Assembly: GCF_000826685.1 (NCBI RefSeq)
Contig: NZ_JROO01000053.1
Coordinates: 1 to 35,325 of the forward strand
Direction of reading: 5' to 3'
Length of the DNA stretch: 35,325 bases
Origin: Streptomonospora alba
GTDB taxonomy: Bacteria; Actinomycetota; Actinomycetes; Streptosporangiales; Streptosporangiaceae
The notes beneath the pieces are model-generated. The model made no database searches, had not been told where the DNA came from, and saw only the letters and a list, made by a program, of their open reading frames with translations. Shown here piece after piece: positions 8,961 through 17,460 of this stretch. Position numbers and translations under genes: made by a program. Position 1 is the stretch's first letter. Each line of letters starts with the position of its first letter.

Positions 8961-10364
8961 GTGAGTCTGCGCTTCTACGACACCAGTGCCCGCCAGGTCC
9001 GCGATTTCACCCCGCTGCGCGAGGGGCGTGCGTCGCTGTACCTGTGTGGTGCCACGGTGCAGGCGCCGCCGCACATCGGGCACATCCGGTCGGGTGTGAA
9101 CTTCGACATCCTCCGCCGGTGGCTGGAGTACCGGGGCTACCGGGTCGTCCTGTGCCGCAACGTCACCGACATCGACGACAAGATCATCAACGTCGCCGCC
9201 GACGAGGGCGTCGAGTGGTGGGAGGTCGCCGAGCGCAACCAGCGCGCGTTCACCTCCGCCTACGACATCCTCGGCTGCCTTCCCCCCACGGTCGAGCCGC
9301 GCGCCACAGGGCATGTGCCCGAGATGATCGAGCTGATGCGCCGGCTCATCGACCGCGGCCACGCCTACCCGGCCGACGACGGCTCGGGCGACGTCTACTT
9401 CGACGTCCGCTCTTACTCCGGCTACGGCGCGCTTTCCAACCAGCGGATCGAGCAGATGCGGGGCGCCTGCGACACCGACGACGACCGCGGCAAGCGCGAC
9501 CCCCGCGACTTCGCGCTGTGGAAGGGCGCCCGGCCGGGCGAGCCCAGCTGGGAGACCCCGTGGGGCCGCGGCCGCCCGGGATGGCACCTGGAGTGCTCGG
9601 CCATGTCGACCAAGTACCTGGGCGGTTCCTTCGACGTGCACGGGGGCGGGCTCGACCTCGTGTTCCCCCACCACGAGAACGAGGTCGCCCAGTCCAAGGC
9701 CGCCGGCGACGGCTTCGCCCAGTACTGGATGCACAACGGGCTCCTGCACATGAGCGGCGAGAAGATGAGCAAGTCGCTGGGCAACTCCCTGCTCATCCCG
9801 TACATGATCCGCAAGGTGCGCCCGGTCGAGCTCCGCTACTTCCTCGCCCAGGCGCACTACCGGTCGGTCATCGACTACTCCGACGAGGCGCTGTACGAGG
9901 CCGCGGCCGCCTACCAGCGGATCGAGGGCTTCCTGACCCGCGCGAGCGAGGTCGCGGGCACGATCGAGCGGCCCTCGGAGGTCCCCGACGCCTTCGCCGA
10001 GGCGCTGGACGACGACCTCGGCGTCTCGCCTGCACTGGCCGTCGTGCACAACGCGGTCCGCGAGGGCAACACCGCGATCGCCGAGGGCGCCAAGGAGCGG
10101 ATCTCCGAGCTCGGCGGCCGGGTGCGCGCCATGATGGACGTGCTCGGGCTCGACCCGCTCTCCGAGACCTGGGGGAGCGGCGGCGACTCCGGGCTGCGCG
10201 ACGTCGTCGACGCCCTGGTGGCGGTGGCCTTGGAGCAGCGCCAAGCCGCGCGGCAGCGCAAGGACTACGCTGCGGCCGACGCCATCCGCGACCAGCTGCT
10301 CACCGCCGGCGTCGCCGTCGAGGACACCCCGCGCGGCCCGCGCTGGGAGCTCCGCCGGGGCTGA
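8961..10364 (+). CDS. cysS: Cysteinyl-tRNA synthetase
   Basis: A 467-residue class I synthetase that charges tRNA-Cys. The start is taken as GTG 8961 ([10 protein letters not shown]), the usual actinomycete N-terminus; sequence upstream is arginine-rich and unlike the family. HIGH is at 38-41, KMSKS at 268-272, and the zinc ligands are visible: Cys29, Cys212 in WHLECS, His237 and Glu241 in PHHENE. The full anticodon-binding C-terminus argues against the shorter paralogue MshC, as does the rlmB neighbour. A 9-bp stem hairpin follows. Confidence 0.95.
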   Translation: MSLRFYDTSARQVRDFTPLREGRASLYLCGATVQAPPHIGHIRSGVNFDILRRWLEYRGYRVVLCRNVTDIDDKIINVAADEGVEWWEVAERNQRAFTSAYDILGCLPPTVEPRATGHVPEMIELMRRLIDRGHAYPADDGSGDVYFDVRSYSGYGALSNQRIEQMRGACDTDDDRGKRDPRDFALWKGARPGEPSWETPWGRGRPGWHLECSAMSTKYLGGSFDVHGGGLDLVFPHHENEVAQSKAAGDGFAQYWMHNGLLHMSGEKMSKSLGNSLLIPYMIRKVRPVELRYFLAQAHYRSVIDYSDEALYEAAAAYQRIEGFLTRASEVAGTIERPSEVPDAFAEALDDDLGVSPALAVVHNAVREGNTAIAEGAKERISELGGRVRAMMDVLGLDPLSETWGSGGDSGLRDVVDALVAVALEQRQAARQRKDYAAADAIRDQLLTAGVAVEDTPRGPRWELRRG

Positions 10365-10411
10365 CAGGGGCTGAACGGCCGTCGGCCGGGTCGGCGGGGA
10401 ACGCCGTATCC

Positions 10412-10444
10412 GCGCCGCCGCTCGGGCGACGCGGACGGCGGCGC
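10412..10444 (+). terminator. Hairpin downstream of cysS
   Basis: A perfect 9-bp stem (GCGCCGCCG / CGGCGGCGC) with a 15-nt loop lies 47 bp after the cysS stop. It is a candidate terminator without a T-run. The remaining gap to rlmB (10445-10709) shows no supported gene. Confidence 0.45.
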
Positions 10445-10709
10445 ACGCGCGCTGCCGGGCCGCCGATGGCGCGTTCACCCGTCACGATCGGCGACCATGG
10501 AGGGGTGCCGTGTAATGCGGTCGGCCCTGGGGAACCGGCTGCGCGTCCGCAGGCGCAGGGCCGGGCCCGGTGAGGGCGGATCCGCCGCTGCGGAACGCCT
10601 CTCGGCGAAGGCAGGTACAGGCATCGAAGGCACCATGCGAGACCGCGGGCCCGAGACCGGGTCCGGCGGCGCGCCACCAGCGGTAACCGAAGGGTGAGGA
10701 CAGCAGGCC

Positions 10710-11747
10710 ATGCCGGCGAAGAAGAGCAAGAAGGGCCCCACCAAGGGCACCGGCGGCAAGGGGAAGCGCTCCCTGGAGGGCAAGAAGGGGACGCTTCCGG
10801 CTACGGAGCGCCATTGGTACGCCGATAAGATGCGCCGCTCTGCCAAGGGCACCGGCAAGCAGCCCGCCAAGGACGCCGACAAGCAGCCGGCCAAGGGCGC
10901 GGCGAAGCCGGCCGCTCCCGCGGCTCCCTCCCGCACCGGGGGCGGCGACTCCGGCGCCCGTCCCGGCAGCGACCTCCTCGTCGGCCGCAATCCGGTCATC
11001 GAGGCGCTGCGCGCGGGCTTTCCCGCCAAGCGGCTGTTCCTGGCCAACAGCCTGGATCAGGACGAGCGCATCACCGAGGCCGCGCGCCTGGCCGGCGAAG
11101 CAGGCCTTGACGTCCGCGAGGTCTCACGCTCGGAGCTGGACCGCCGCTGCGACAGCCAGGGCCAGCCGGGCGCCGCGCACCAGGGCCTCGTCCTGCTGAC
11201 CCGGCCCTACCGCTACTGGGATCCCGAGGACCTGCTCGAACACGCGCGGTCCCAGGCCGAGGAGGCCGGCGTCGCGCCGCTCATCATGGCCCTGGACGGG
11301 GTCACCGACCCGCACAACCTGGGGGCTGTGGCCCGCTCCGCGGCGGCCTTCGGCGCGCACGGCCTGCTGATCCCCGAACGCCGCGCGGCGGGCGTGGGCA
11401 TCGCCGCCTGGAAGACCTCGGCGGGCACGCTGGCCCGCCTCCCCGTCGCCCAGGCCACCAATCTCACGCGCAGCCTCAAGTCCTACAAGAGCTCCGGCGT
11501 CTTCGTGGCCGGCCTCGACGGCGACGGCGAGACCGTGTTGGACTCCCTGAACGTGGCGAGCGACCCCCTGGTCGTCGTGACCGGCTCGGAGGGCAAGGGC
11601 CTGTCCCGCCTGGTCCGCGAAACCTGCGACCAGGTCGCGCGCATCCCGATCGGCGGCGCCGAGTCCCTCAACGCCTCCGTGGCCGCCGGTGTCGCCCTCT
11701 ACGAGATCACCCGCCTCCGATCGGCCACCACGAAGTCCGGGCACTGA
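10710..11747 (+). CDS. rlmB: 23S rRNA 2'-O-methyltransferase RlmB (SpoU/TrmH family)
   Basis: A 345-residue SPOUT methyltransferase that methylates the ribose of G2251 in 23S rRNA. About 90 N-terminal residues are Lys/Gly/Pro/Ala-rich with repeats of the PAKG type, a tail often seen in actinomycete RlmB. The substrate-binding domain starts LLVGRNPVIEALRAG. The SPOUT domain shows MALDGVTDPHNLGAVARSA (motif 1), VVVTGSEGKGLSRLV (motif 2) and IPIGGAESLNASVAAGVAL (motif 3). The ATG follows a GAGG-containing stretch. cysS-rlmB order is conserved in actinomycetes. Confidence 0.94.
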   Translation: MPAKKSKKGPTKGTGGKGKRSLEGKKGTLPATERHWYADKMRRSAKGTGKQPAKDADKQPAKGAAKPAAPAAPSRTGGGDSGARPGSDLLVGRNPVIEALRAGFPAKRLFLANSLDQDERITEAARLAGEAGLDVREVSRSELDRRCDSQGQPGAAHQGLVLLTRPYRYWDPEDLLEHARSQAEEAGVAPLIMALDGVTDPHNLGAVARSAAAFGAHGLLIPERRAAGVGIAAWKTSAGTLARLPVAQATNLTRSLKSYKSSGVFVAGLDGDGETVLDSLNVASDPLVVVTGSEGKGLSRLVRETCDQVARIPIGGAESLNASVAAGVALYEITRLRSATTKSGH

Positions 11748-11801
11748 CCTGAAACCGGTAGCATGCCAATGTGCGCCCACGCAGCGCCGCGGGCCGCACA
11801 A

Positions 11802-11874
11802 GCCGACGTAGCTCAATCGGTAGAGCACTCGCCTTGTAAGCGATAGGTTAGGGGTTCGATTCCCCTCGTCGGCT
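11802..11874 (+). tRNA. tRNA-Thr (anticodon TGT)
   Basis: A 73-nt cloverleaf. The acceptor stem is GCCGACG/CGTCGGC, the D arm GCTC...GAGC, and the anticodon loop CTTGTAA gives TGT. The T arm is AGGGG TTCGATT CCCCT. The outermost anticodon-stem pair is a C-T mismatch. CCA is not encoded. The 3' part from 11841 is the integration site of the mobile element and is restored by the element's own copy. A strong hairpin follows at 11917. Confidence 0.93.
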
Positions 11875-11877
11875 CTA
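11841..11877 (+). repeat. attL core (37-bp direct repeat, tRNA 3' end)
   Basis: The 37 bp starting CGATAGGTTAGGGG and ending GGCTCTA are identical to 23106-23142. They begin in the anticodon stem of tRNA-Thr and run just past its end. Ungapped similarity beyond the core continues to about 11943. Confidence 0.93.
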
Positions 11878-11916
11878 TTTCTGTCCGAACCCGCAGGTCA
11901 GGGCAGCGGCACGACT

Positions 11917-11943
11917 CCGCCGCCCGGAGTCTCCGGGCGGCGG
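11917..11943 (+). terminator. Terminator of tRNA-Thr
   Basis: A perfect 12-bp stem (CCGCCGCCCGGA / TCCGGGCGGCGG) with a 3-nt loop lies 43 bp after the tRNA, followed by ATGCACATTTT. It lies inside the element, so the inserted tRNA uses a terminator brought by the element. A decayed equivalent sits beyond attR at 23182-23208. Confidence 0.7.
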
Positions 11944-11962
11944 ATGCACATTTTCTGCACAC
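11942..11962. promoter_or_regulatory. Candidate integrase arm site, left end
   Basis: GGATGCACATT-TTC-TGCACAC contains two TGCACA direct repeats. It matches 18 of 21 positions at 22977-22997 at the other end of the element, including the same spacing. Location close to both att cores suggests Int or Xis binding; this is inference. Confidence 0.5.
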
Positions 11963-11975
11963 TGACAGAGATCGC

Positions 11976-13160
11976 TTATGCGGCCTTCGAGTCGGTGAGC
12001 CTAGCCAGATGCTCGGCCCGTGTGGCGCCGAGAGCGTCGGCGACCTCGTCGAGCCGGTCCGGCCACAGGTGCCCGTAGGTGTCCAGTGTGATGCTGGGCT
12101 TGCGGTGGCCGAGCATCGTCTGCACGACGTAGACGTCCGCACCGGCGGCGATCGCCAGCGACGCGGCGGTATGCCGGAGCTTGTGCGGTGTGAGTCCGCG
12201 TCCGCCGAGGTCCGCGTCCTTGACAGCTCTGTTGAAGACCCGCGGACGCCAGTTCCGGAGCCAGATCGGACCGCCGCGCGGAGCCGTGAACAGCAGGTCA
12301 TCCGGGGACCGGTCGCCGACGAGGTCCCGTAGTTCCCCGACGAGGAAGGCCGGTACCGGCACCGACCGGACTTCCCCCTTCTTCGGTTGGCCGAGTGTCA
12401 GCTTCCCCTTGTTGTCCTTGTAGGCACGATCGATGTGCGCCCGCCGGTTGTCCAGGTTCAGCCGCCCCACGGTCAGCGCCGACGCTTCGGACCAGCGAAG
12501 GCCCGTATAGGCGAGGAAGCGGACGACCGTCCCATGCGTGCCTGCCGCCAGAGCGAGCCGTTCCACGTCCACATGCGACAGGTAGACGTGGCCGCGCGGC
12601 GGCAGCTTGGGCAGCGGGACGCCCCGCGCGGGGTTGCGGGTGATGAACTCGCTCTTGACCGCCCACTCCAGGACCGAGAGCAGCACCAGGTGAACGCCCC
12701 GGATCGTCGCGGCGCTGATCGGCTTGTCACCGCCTTTGCGGGGTTCGGTCTGGAGCGCGAGCACCCAGTCCGCCACGTCCTGATAGCGCACTGCCGAGAC
12801 GCGGACGCCGCCCCAGCGCGGTAGGACGTAGTTGTCCAAGTGGTCGCGGTAGAGATTGCGCGATCCCTCTTCAAGGTCGGTCTTGGACTTCCACCAGGAC
12901 TCGGCGACGGTTTCCACGCGCACCTTGCCGAGCGTGGGATCACGGTACGCGCCCTCGGAGATCTGGTTTTCGATCTCGGATCGGCGCTTCTCCGCTTCGG
13001 GCTTCTTCTTGAAGGTGCCGGCACTTCGGATGCGGCCGGTCGGATCGTAGTAGCGGACCATCCACCGGTTGGGGACTTGGCGCTTCGCCGCCTTGGCTTT
13101 GGCCACCGCATCCCGGTACTTCTTGTTCTGTTGCAGGTCGTTGACCCAGGCCCGAGCCAT
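11976..13160 (-). CDS. int: Tyrosine integrase of the AICE
   Basis: A 394-residue site-specific tyrosine recombinase that inserts and excises the element at tRNA-Thr. The N-terminal arm-binding part covers about 30-75, the SAM-like core-binding domain about 80-180 and the catalytic domain about 190-370. Catalytic residues are intact: Arg222 in TGLRWSE, a Lys near 261, His326 and Arg329 in PHKLRH, His352 in LGHRKPS and Tyr362. ATG 13160 is chosen for its AAAGGAG site; upstream sequence belongs to another frame. It ends 98 bp from attL, as in pSAM2-type elements, and follows xis. Confidence 0.94.
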   Translation of the reverse strand: MARAWVNDLQQNKKYRDAVAKAKAAKRQVPNRWMVRYYDPTGRIRSAGTFKKKPEAEKRRSEIENQISEGAYRDPTLGKVRVETVAESWWKSKTDLEEGSRNLYRDHLDNYVLPRWGGVRVSAVRYQDVADWVLALQTEPRKGGDKPISAATIRGVHLVLLSVLEWAVKSEFITRNPARGVPLPKLPPRGHVYLSHVDVERLALAAGTHGTVVRFLAYTGLRWSEASALTVGRLNLDNRRAHIDRAYKDNKGKLTLGQPKKGEVRSVPVPAFLVGELRDLVGDRSPDDLLFTAPRGGPIWLRNWRPRVFNRAVKDADLGGRGLTPHKLRHTAASLAIAAGADVYVVQTMLGHRKPSITLDTYGHLWPDRLDEVADALGATRAEHLARLTDSKAA

Positions 13161-13191
13161 CGGGGCCGCTCCTTTCCTGCCGTCCGACGGT

Positions 13192-13431
13192 TCAGGGCTG
13201 TTGCAAGACCCAGGCGTGCACCTCGTCGGGGACGTAGCGCACGTAGCGCCCGACGCGATGCGAGGGCGGGCCGGTCTCCATGTAGCGCCAGCGGTACAGA
13301 GTCTTCTCGGGGACGCACAGGTAGGCCGCGGTCTCGTGCACGGACCAGAGCTGAGACGCCGATCGTTGGCGAAGGCTGGTCTTGTCAGGAGCGGCGCCGG
13401 ACGGGTCGAGCTGAGCGGTCGCACGCATCAT
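13192..13431 (-). CDS. xis: Excisionase (helix-turn-helix, AlpA/Xis type)
   Basis: A 79-residue DNA-binding protein with a MerR-like winged helix: LWSVHETAAYLCVPEKTLYR is the helix-turn-helix, followed by GPPSHRVGRYVRYVPDEVHAWV, the wing. This is the usual Xis of AICEs, which directs the integrase towards excision. The start ATG 13431 overlaps the rep stop by 4 bp (ATGA); a second ATG follows directly at 13428. int starts 32 bp downstream. Order rep-xis-int is as in pSAM2. Confidence 0.85.
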   Translation of the reverse strand: MMRATAQLDPSGAAPDKTSLRQRSASQLWSVHETAAYLCVPEKTLYRWRYMETGPPSHRVGRYVRYVPDEVHAWVLQQP

Positions 13432-15101
13432 GCGGCCCTTTCTGCGGTTGCCGAGAGTTCGTCGGATCGGTGTTGCCGAGCGGCGTCGAGCTGGGCGCGG
13501 CGTTTGAGCGCTTCGCCGACGGCCCGGAGTAGGCGGTGTTCTCGGGGCGGGACGTCGGGGTCGGTGGGGCGCGCCAGTTCCCAGGCGTGGTTGCCGGAAG
13601 ACACGGAATCCAGCGCCGGAGCGCTTTCGTCGGGGTCGGCGTCGGGATCCACGCCGAGCGCGTCGAGGACCCACCGCAGTCGGTCCGCCTTGTGGTCGGC
13701 GACGGTCTTGCCCGACCACTTCCGAGACACCAGGACGCGGCGTCCGGCGTAGCCGAGATGTTCGCGCCGATGGGCTTTGTTGCGGCAGAAGCCCGGCACC
13801 ATGCCCGCTTTGGCGCCGTCCGGTTGGATGCCGTACCGGAGCCAGTTGGCGCAGCGCGGCGAGCAGGGTTCGAACCGCAGGGCTTCCACGAGCCGTTCGA
13901 CGTGCCGCTGTTGGGCGTCGGTCTCGACGGCGTGGCATTCGGCGATGTCCTTGGTCAGGTACTTCGCCAAATACCGGACGCACCGGTCGGCGTCCTCAGT
14001 GCCGGCCACCACGCCCTTGGCGTCAACCTGCGGCCCGAAGCGGACCACGTGCATGGGTTCGGCGTCCGGGTCGGCGTCGAGTGCGTCGAGCGCCTGTTCC
14101 CAGGTGGGCAAAACTTCGCCGGTCACAGGGTCGAGGTAGTTCCCGGTCGCCTCGTCGAAGACCGGCAGGTTCTCGCCCGCATAGACCGCCTCGTCGGCGT
14201 TGGGCCACCACACCTGGTGATACGTGGCCGCCGCGATCTGGCGCAGCTCCGCGCGCGGGATCGTGCCCCGCGTCGCCATGTGCAGGTGCGGCGCCAGCCG
14301 CCGCTGCGGCTCCACGGTCGCGAAGTACTGCACGTCGAACCCGGCCACGCGGCGCAGGTTCTGCACGAACCGGTCGACGAGCTTGGAGAAGTGCAGCGCG
14401 TCCCGCGCGGCCCGCCGGTAGTCATACGTGGAGGGGGCCACAGGTGTGCCGTCCGATTTCACGCGCCCGTAGGTGTCGCAGGTAAGCGTGAGGAACAGCG
14501 AGGGCCGGAATGTCCTGCCGGTGGCCGGATCCTCGTAGGCGCGGCCCACGGTGGTCTTGGCCATCTGCCGCTTGGGCAGGTCCGGCGCGTCCGGGCGCCG
14601 CTTGGTCGAGCGCACCCGACGCGACGTTGCCGACGAGGCGCCGCGCGAGACCGAGCCCCGCATGCCCGAGTCCGCGATCTCGGCGTCCAGGTCGGCGATG
14701 GCCTGATCCAACGCGGCCACCTCGTCGGCATCCGCCCCGCCCTCGTCGGCGAGCCGGTCCCGCTCGGCGGTCACCATTGCGCGCCGTTCCACCCACGCCC
14801 GCTGTACCTCGGACGGGTCATTCGGCGTGACAGTCGGTTCCTCGTCGAGGTGCCAACCCTCTTCGCACTGACTGCGCCGGATGGACCGCTTGCGCTTGGC
14901 ACACGACGGGCACCGGGATTCCAGCGTGGAGGAGCACGGGACGTCCACGATCTCGGTTCGGCCCGTGGTGATGTCGGTCCGCCGCAGGGACACGGGCCGG
15001 ATGCAGACGCCCTTGTCGGCGGCGATCTGCTCGGCCACCTCACGGGCGAGCGGTTGCGCTTGGCGCTCGGCGCGTGTGGACTTACCGGTCGGAGTAGGCA
15101 T
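13428..15101 (-). CDS. repSA: RepSA-like rolling-circle replication initiator
   Basis: A 557-residue replication initiator of the actinomycete RepSA type, which nicks the double-strand origin so that the excised element replicates by rolling circle. A Cys cluster (SRCPSCAKRKR near residue 65) may bind metal. The FLTLTCDTYGRVKSDGTP stretch and YFATVEPQRRLAPHLHMATR are family hallmarks. HLH at about 271-273 is the metal-binding HUH motif, and the Tyr residues of VRYLAKYLTKD near 370 are the likely nicking site. It overlaps tra by 1 bp (TGATG) and xis by 4 bp, so one operon. Confidence 0.9.
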   Translation of the reverse strand: MPTPTGKSTRAERQAQPLAREVAEQIAADKGVCIRPVSLRRTDITTGRTEIVDVPCSSTLESRCPSCAKRKRSIRRSQCEEGWHLDEEPTVTPNDPSEVQRAWVERRAMVTAERDRLADEGGADADEVAALDQAIADLDAEIADSGMRGSVSRGASSATSRRVRSTKRRPDAPDLPKRQMAKTTVGRAYEDPATGRTFRPSLFLTLTCDTYGRVKSDGTPVAPSTYDYRRAARDALHFSKLVDRFVQNLRRVAGFDVQYFATVEPQRRLAPHLHMATRGTIPRAELRQIAAATYHQVWWPNADEAVYAGENLPVFDEATGNYLDPVTGEVLPTWEQALDALDADPDAEPMHVVRFGPQVDAKGVVAGTEDADRCVRYLAKYLTKDIAECHAVETDAQQRHVERLVEALRFEPCSPRCANWLRYGIQPDGAKAGMVPGFCRNKAHRREHLGYAGRRVLVSRKWSGKTVADHKADRLRWVLDALGVDPDADPDESAPALDSVSSGNHAWELARPTDPDVPPREHRLLRAVGEALKRRAQLDAARQHRSDELSATAERAA

Positions 15102-16528
15102 CAGCCCATCACCCCCGCAGCGGCACGTTCACCGGCCATGTAGTCGATGTCGCCATCGGTGACGAAGGCGGCCCGCACGCGCACCGGGACGGGAGAGCCT
15201 TCCAGCTTCACGAAGGCCACGCCGGGCAGGTCGGGGCTGATCAGGTGCGCATCAGCGCCCCGGTCACGGGCGCCTTCCCCGAGGACCATGTCCACCTGTG
15301 ACGCCTCGTCCAGCCGGAGCGCGATCTTGTCCGGGAACAGGTTCCGGAGGTTCAGCACCTCCTTGCGCGGATCCTGCAGCGCCGCCAAGACGCAGAAGCC
15401 CACCGAGCGGCCCTGACTGGTCAGCGTCGCGATGGCGTTCTCGGCACGGCGGCGGATGTCGCGGTCGGGGTGGTAGGCGGTCAGGAACGCCACCTCGTCC
15501 AGCACCACCACGACGAATGGATCCCGCACCGAGGGCACGTGCACCCGCTTGCGGCCCGCGTAGCGTTCAGCGCGTTCCTGCATCGCCGCAACCGCCGCTT
15601 CGAGGAGGTCAACGGCGTCTTCCGCCGCATCGGCGTACCGGGCGAACAGATCCCGGCCGAAAGAAAGCTCCATCCGCTTGGGATCGATCGCCCACACCTC
15701 GGCCGTCCCCGCGCGAATGGCCGGAGTCATGGCGCGGACGGCCGACCACAGCACTGAGCCTTTACCGGCCCCGGTCACGCCGACGGTCAGCACGTGGGTT
15801 CCGTGCAGCCGCAGCCGCCACGGTTGCCCGTCCTCACAGCGTCCGACCGGCAGCGCAGCCAGGTCGATGCCGTGCGGCGAGTCCGGGACCGGTAGTGCGT
15901 CGATCTGCTCGGCGAGCATGTCCCGCCGAGGGAACTCCAGGACGAGGTCACGCGCCCCGCGTACTTCGACGCGGCAGGAGGGGGCGCCGAAGCCGTGCGC
16001 CAGCTCGGCCACCCGTTGTTCGAACTCGGCCGGGGCGGTGCCGGCCACCAGCTTCACCCGCACCCGATCGGCCCACGCCGAGCAGGTCACGCCGCGGATC
16101 TGCGGAAGGTACTGGCGTTCCAGGTAGGACTCGGCCAGGCCGGAGACCACCAGGACGGGTTGCCAGTGGCGCCGGTAGATCCACAGCCACCGCCAGGCGG
16201 CCAGCGCACGCCGTGCGAGGCGAGCCTTGAACGACTCCGGCCACCGGCGCCACCAGACCAGGAGAGCCACGTCGGCGAGCGTCCAGGCCACGGCCAGCCC
16301 CAGCCACCCGACGAGGTACGCCAGCAGCGCAGAGGCGCCCGCAGTTGCGACGGCCACGGGGAAGCGGAGCGGCAGCATGACGAGGAGCCGCACCAGGCGC
16401 CACAGGAAGCCCGCCACGACGACGATGCCCGGCGTCTCGACCACCGGAGTCGAGAAGCGGATGGTCTGCGCCGGTACCGGCGCGGTCGGTTGCACCTGCG
16501 TTGCTCCGGCGCTCTTGCGTCCCAGCAT
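15101..16528 (-). CDS. FtsK/SpoIIIE-type conjugal DNA translocase (TraB/TraSA-like)
   Basis: A 475-residue membrane-anchored hexameric DNA pump, the single essential transfer protein of AICEs. Residues about 45-105 hold hydrophobic helices. A cytoplasmic linker domain runs to about 235. Walker A is GVTGAGKGS near 250-258 and Walker B is FVVVVLDEVAFL. The C-terminal region (SQGRSVGFCVLAALQDPRKE) matches pSAM2 TraSA-type proteins. The start at 16528 is fixed by the family's N-terminal basic segment and by the 1-bp overlap with the upstream small gene. A C-terminal domain for recognising repeated DNA (clt) is not obvious. Confidence 0.9.
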   Translation of the reverse strand: MLGRKSAGATQVQPTAPVPAQTIRFSTPVVETPGIVVVAGFLWRLVRLLVMLPLRFPVAVATAGASALLAYLVGWLGLAVAWTLADVALLVWWRRWPESFKARLARRALAAWRWLWIYRRHWQPVLVVSGLAESYLERQYLPQIRGVTCSAWADRVRVKLVAGTAPAEFEQRVAELAHGFGAPSCRVEVRGARDLVLEFPRRDMLAEQIDALPVPDSPHGIDLAALPVGRCEDGQPWRLRLHGTHVLTVGVTGAGKGSVLWSAVRAMTPAIRAGTAEVWAIDPKRMELSFGRDLFARYADAAEDAVDLLEAAVAAMQERAERYAGRKRVHVPSVRDPFVVVVLDEVAFLTAYHPDRDIRRRAENAIATLTSQGRSVGFCVLAALQDPRKEVLNLRNLFPDKIALRLDEASQVDMVLGEGARDRGADAHLISPDLPGVAFVKLEGSPVPVRVRAAFVTDGDIDYMAGERAAAGVMG

Positions 16529-16779
16529 CACCGACCACCCCCGCTCTCCTCGTCGGCGCGGAGTGCGGCCAGTTCGGCGCGAGCCTCGTCGGCCACGGCA
16601 CGGGTTTCGGCGTCGTCGGTCTGGTCGGCGATGCGATCGAGGATGGAGGACTTCCAGGCCACCAGGGGCGCATCCGGGCCGGTACGAGAGTCGTTGAAGA
16701 CGGTGTTGCGGTGGGCGCGCAGGGCGTCCATGAACTCGGTGATCTCGCGCGGGCTGACCCGCGTTGACGGATCGGACAT
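16528..16779 (-). CDS. Small helical protein of the transfer operon
   Basis: An 83-residue hydrophilic, Ala/Glu/Arg/Asp-rich protein predicted to be mostly helical, with no motif I recognise (MSDPSTRVSPREITEFMDAL at the start). It precedes tra and overlaps it by 1 bp (TGATG), so it is probably translated with tra and may assist transfer or its control. A hairpin terminator separates it from the Pra-like gene upstream. Function unknown. Confidence 0.7.
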   Translation of the reverse strand: MSDPSTRVSPREITEFMDALRAHRNTVFNDSRTGPDAPLVAWKSSILDRIADQTDDAETRAVADEARAELAALRADEESGGGR

Positions 16780-16831
16780 ACTGAAGGGACACCTCTTCCA
16801 GAGATTTCGCAGGTCTCGCAGGAGGGTTGAA

Positions 16832-16867
16832 GGGGCGGCCGCAGGTGTTGGCGCACCAGGCCGCCCC
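16832..16867 (-). terminator. Hairpin after the Pra-like gene
   Basis: A perfect 9-bp stem (GGGGCGGCC / GGCCGCCCC) encloses an 18-nt loop with an inner GGTG/CACC stem. It lies 19 bp past the stop of the Pra-like gene and before the small transfer-operon gene, so it could terminate or attenuate read-through into the transfer genes. Confidence 0.6.
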
Positions 16868-16886
16868 GCTTGCGTTCAGCGGATGA

Positions 16887-17324
16887 TCAGCCCGCGTCCT
16901 TGGATCCCGAGGCACCCGCACCGGCAGCGGCCGGAGCCTTGCGGGAGGCGGCGCCGTTGCCGCCCGGCGTCTTCACCCCGCGTGCCCGAAGCGAGTACGC
17001 GACGCGGGGACGCCGCCCGGAGTCGTCCACGTAGGGCATGACCGACATCTGCTCGAACTCGACGGGCCGGAATGGCAGGCCGGGCACCTCGTCGGGCAGG
17101 GTCGGGCAGTGCTCGGCGGCCACCTTCACCTTCACCGACTTCTGCTTGCCCCGTGCTTCGGGATCGGCGTCGATCACGTCCACCGCCCACAGCGGCAGCC
17201 CGGACACCTTGTCCATCTGCGGACGCTTGGTCTCGAAGTCGGTAATGGGCTCCACGCCGAGCGCGTAGGCACCGTGCGGGAACACCGTCCCGAACTCCAC
17301 CGGCAGCGCACCCTGAATCGCCAT
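16887..17324 (-). CDS. Pra-like replication/integration/excision activator
   Basis: A 145-residue soluble protein of the family annotated in actinomycete elements as activator of replication, integration and excision (Pra of pSAM2). Recognisable parts are MAIQGALPVEFGTVFPHGAY at the start, SGLPLWAVDVIDADPEARGK near residue 45 and PVEFEQMSVMPYV near 90. The tail is Gly/Ala-rich. In pSAM2, Pra switches on the rep-xis-int genes; the position upstream of that operon fits. Its leader contains a very strong hairpin and an upstream GTAC palindrome. The name rests on recollection of family members. Confidence 0.65.
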   Translation of the reverse strand: MAIQGALPVEFGTVFPHGAYALGVEPITDFETKRPQMDKVSGLPLWAVDVIDADPEARGKQKSVKVKVAAEHCPTLPDEVPGLPFRPVEFEQMSVMPYVDDSGRRPRVAYSLRARGVKTPGGNGAASRKAPAAAGAGASGSKDAG

Positions 17325-17370
17325 GGTTCCTACCTCTCTACGACCCGATCACCAGGCCGGACATACGAAA

Positions 17371-17429
17371 AGCGTGTGGGCTGTCGCCCCTTCCAAAGCT
17401 GGAAGGCGAGCGGCGACAACCCACACGCT
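17371..17429 (-). terminator. 59-nt near-perfect hairpin between XRE regulator and Pra-like gene
   Basis: The outer stem pairs 17371-17388 with 17412-17429 over 18 bp with one mismatch. An inner stem pairs CCTTCC (17389) with GGAAGG (17401). On the minus strand it is followed by TTTTCG. It fits an intrinsic terminator of the regulator gene or an attenuator in the leader of the Pra-like gene. A single-strand origin is the other possibility. Confidence 0.65.
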
Positions 17430-17460
17430 AACCCGTACTTTTAGTTGTGTCTAGTAGTTT

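Noticed and set aside
8961-10364. MshC (cysteine:GlcN-Ins ligase)
   Set aside because: Length and complete C-terminal anticodon-binding region fit CysS, and rlmB follows as in other cysS loci.
10497-10697. 66-codon frame just before rlmB
   Set aside because: Arg/Gly-rich composition, no family resemblance and no ribosome site; probably leader sequence.
11813-12301. Minus-strand open frame ending in TRGIEPLTYRLQ across tRNA-Thr
   Set aside because: This peptide is a well-known artefact of translating a tRNA gene backwards; the same appears at attR (23102-23749).
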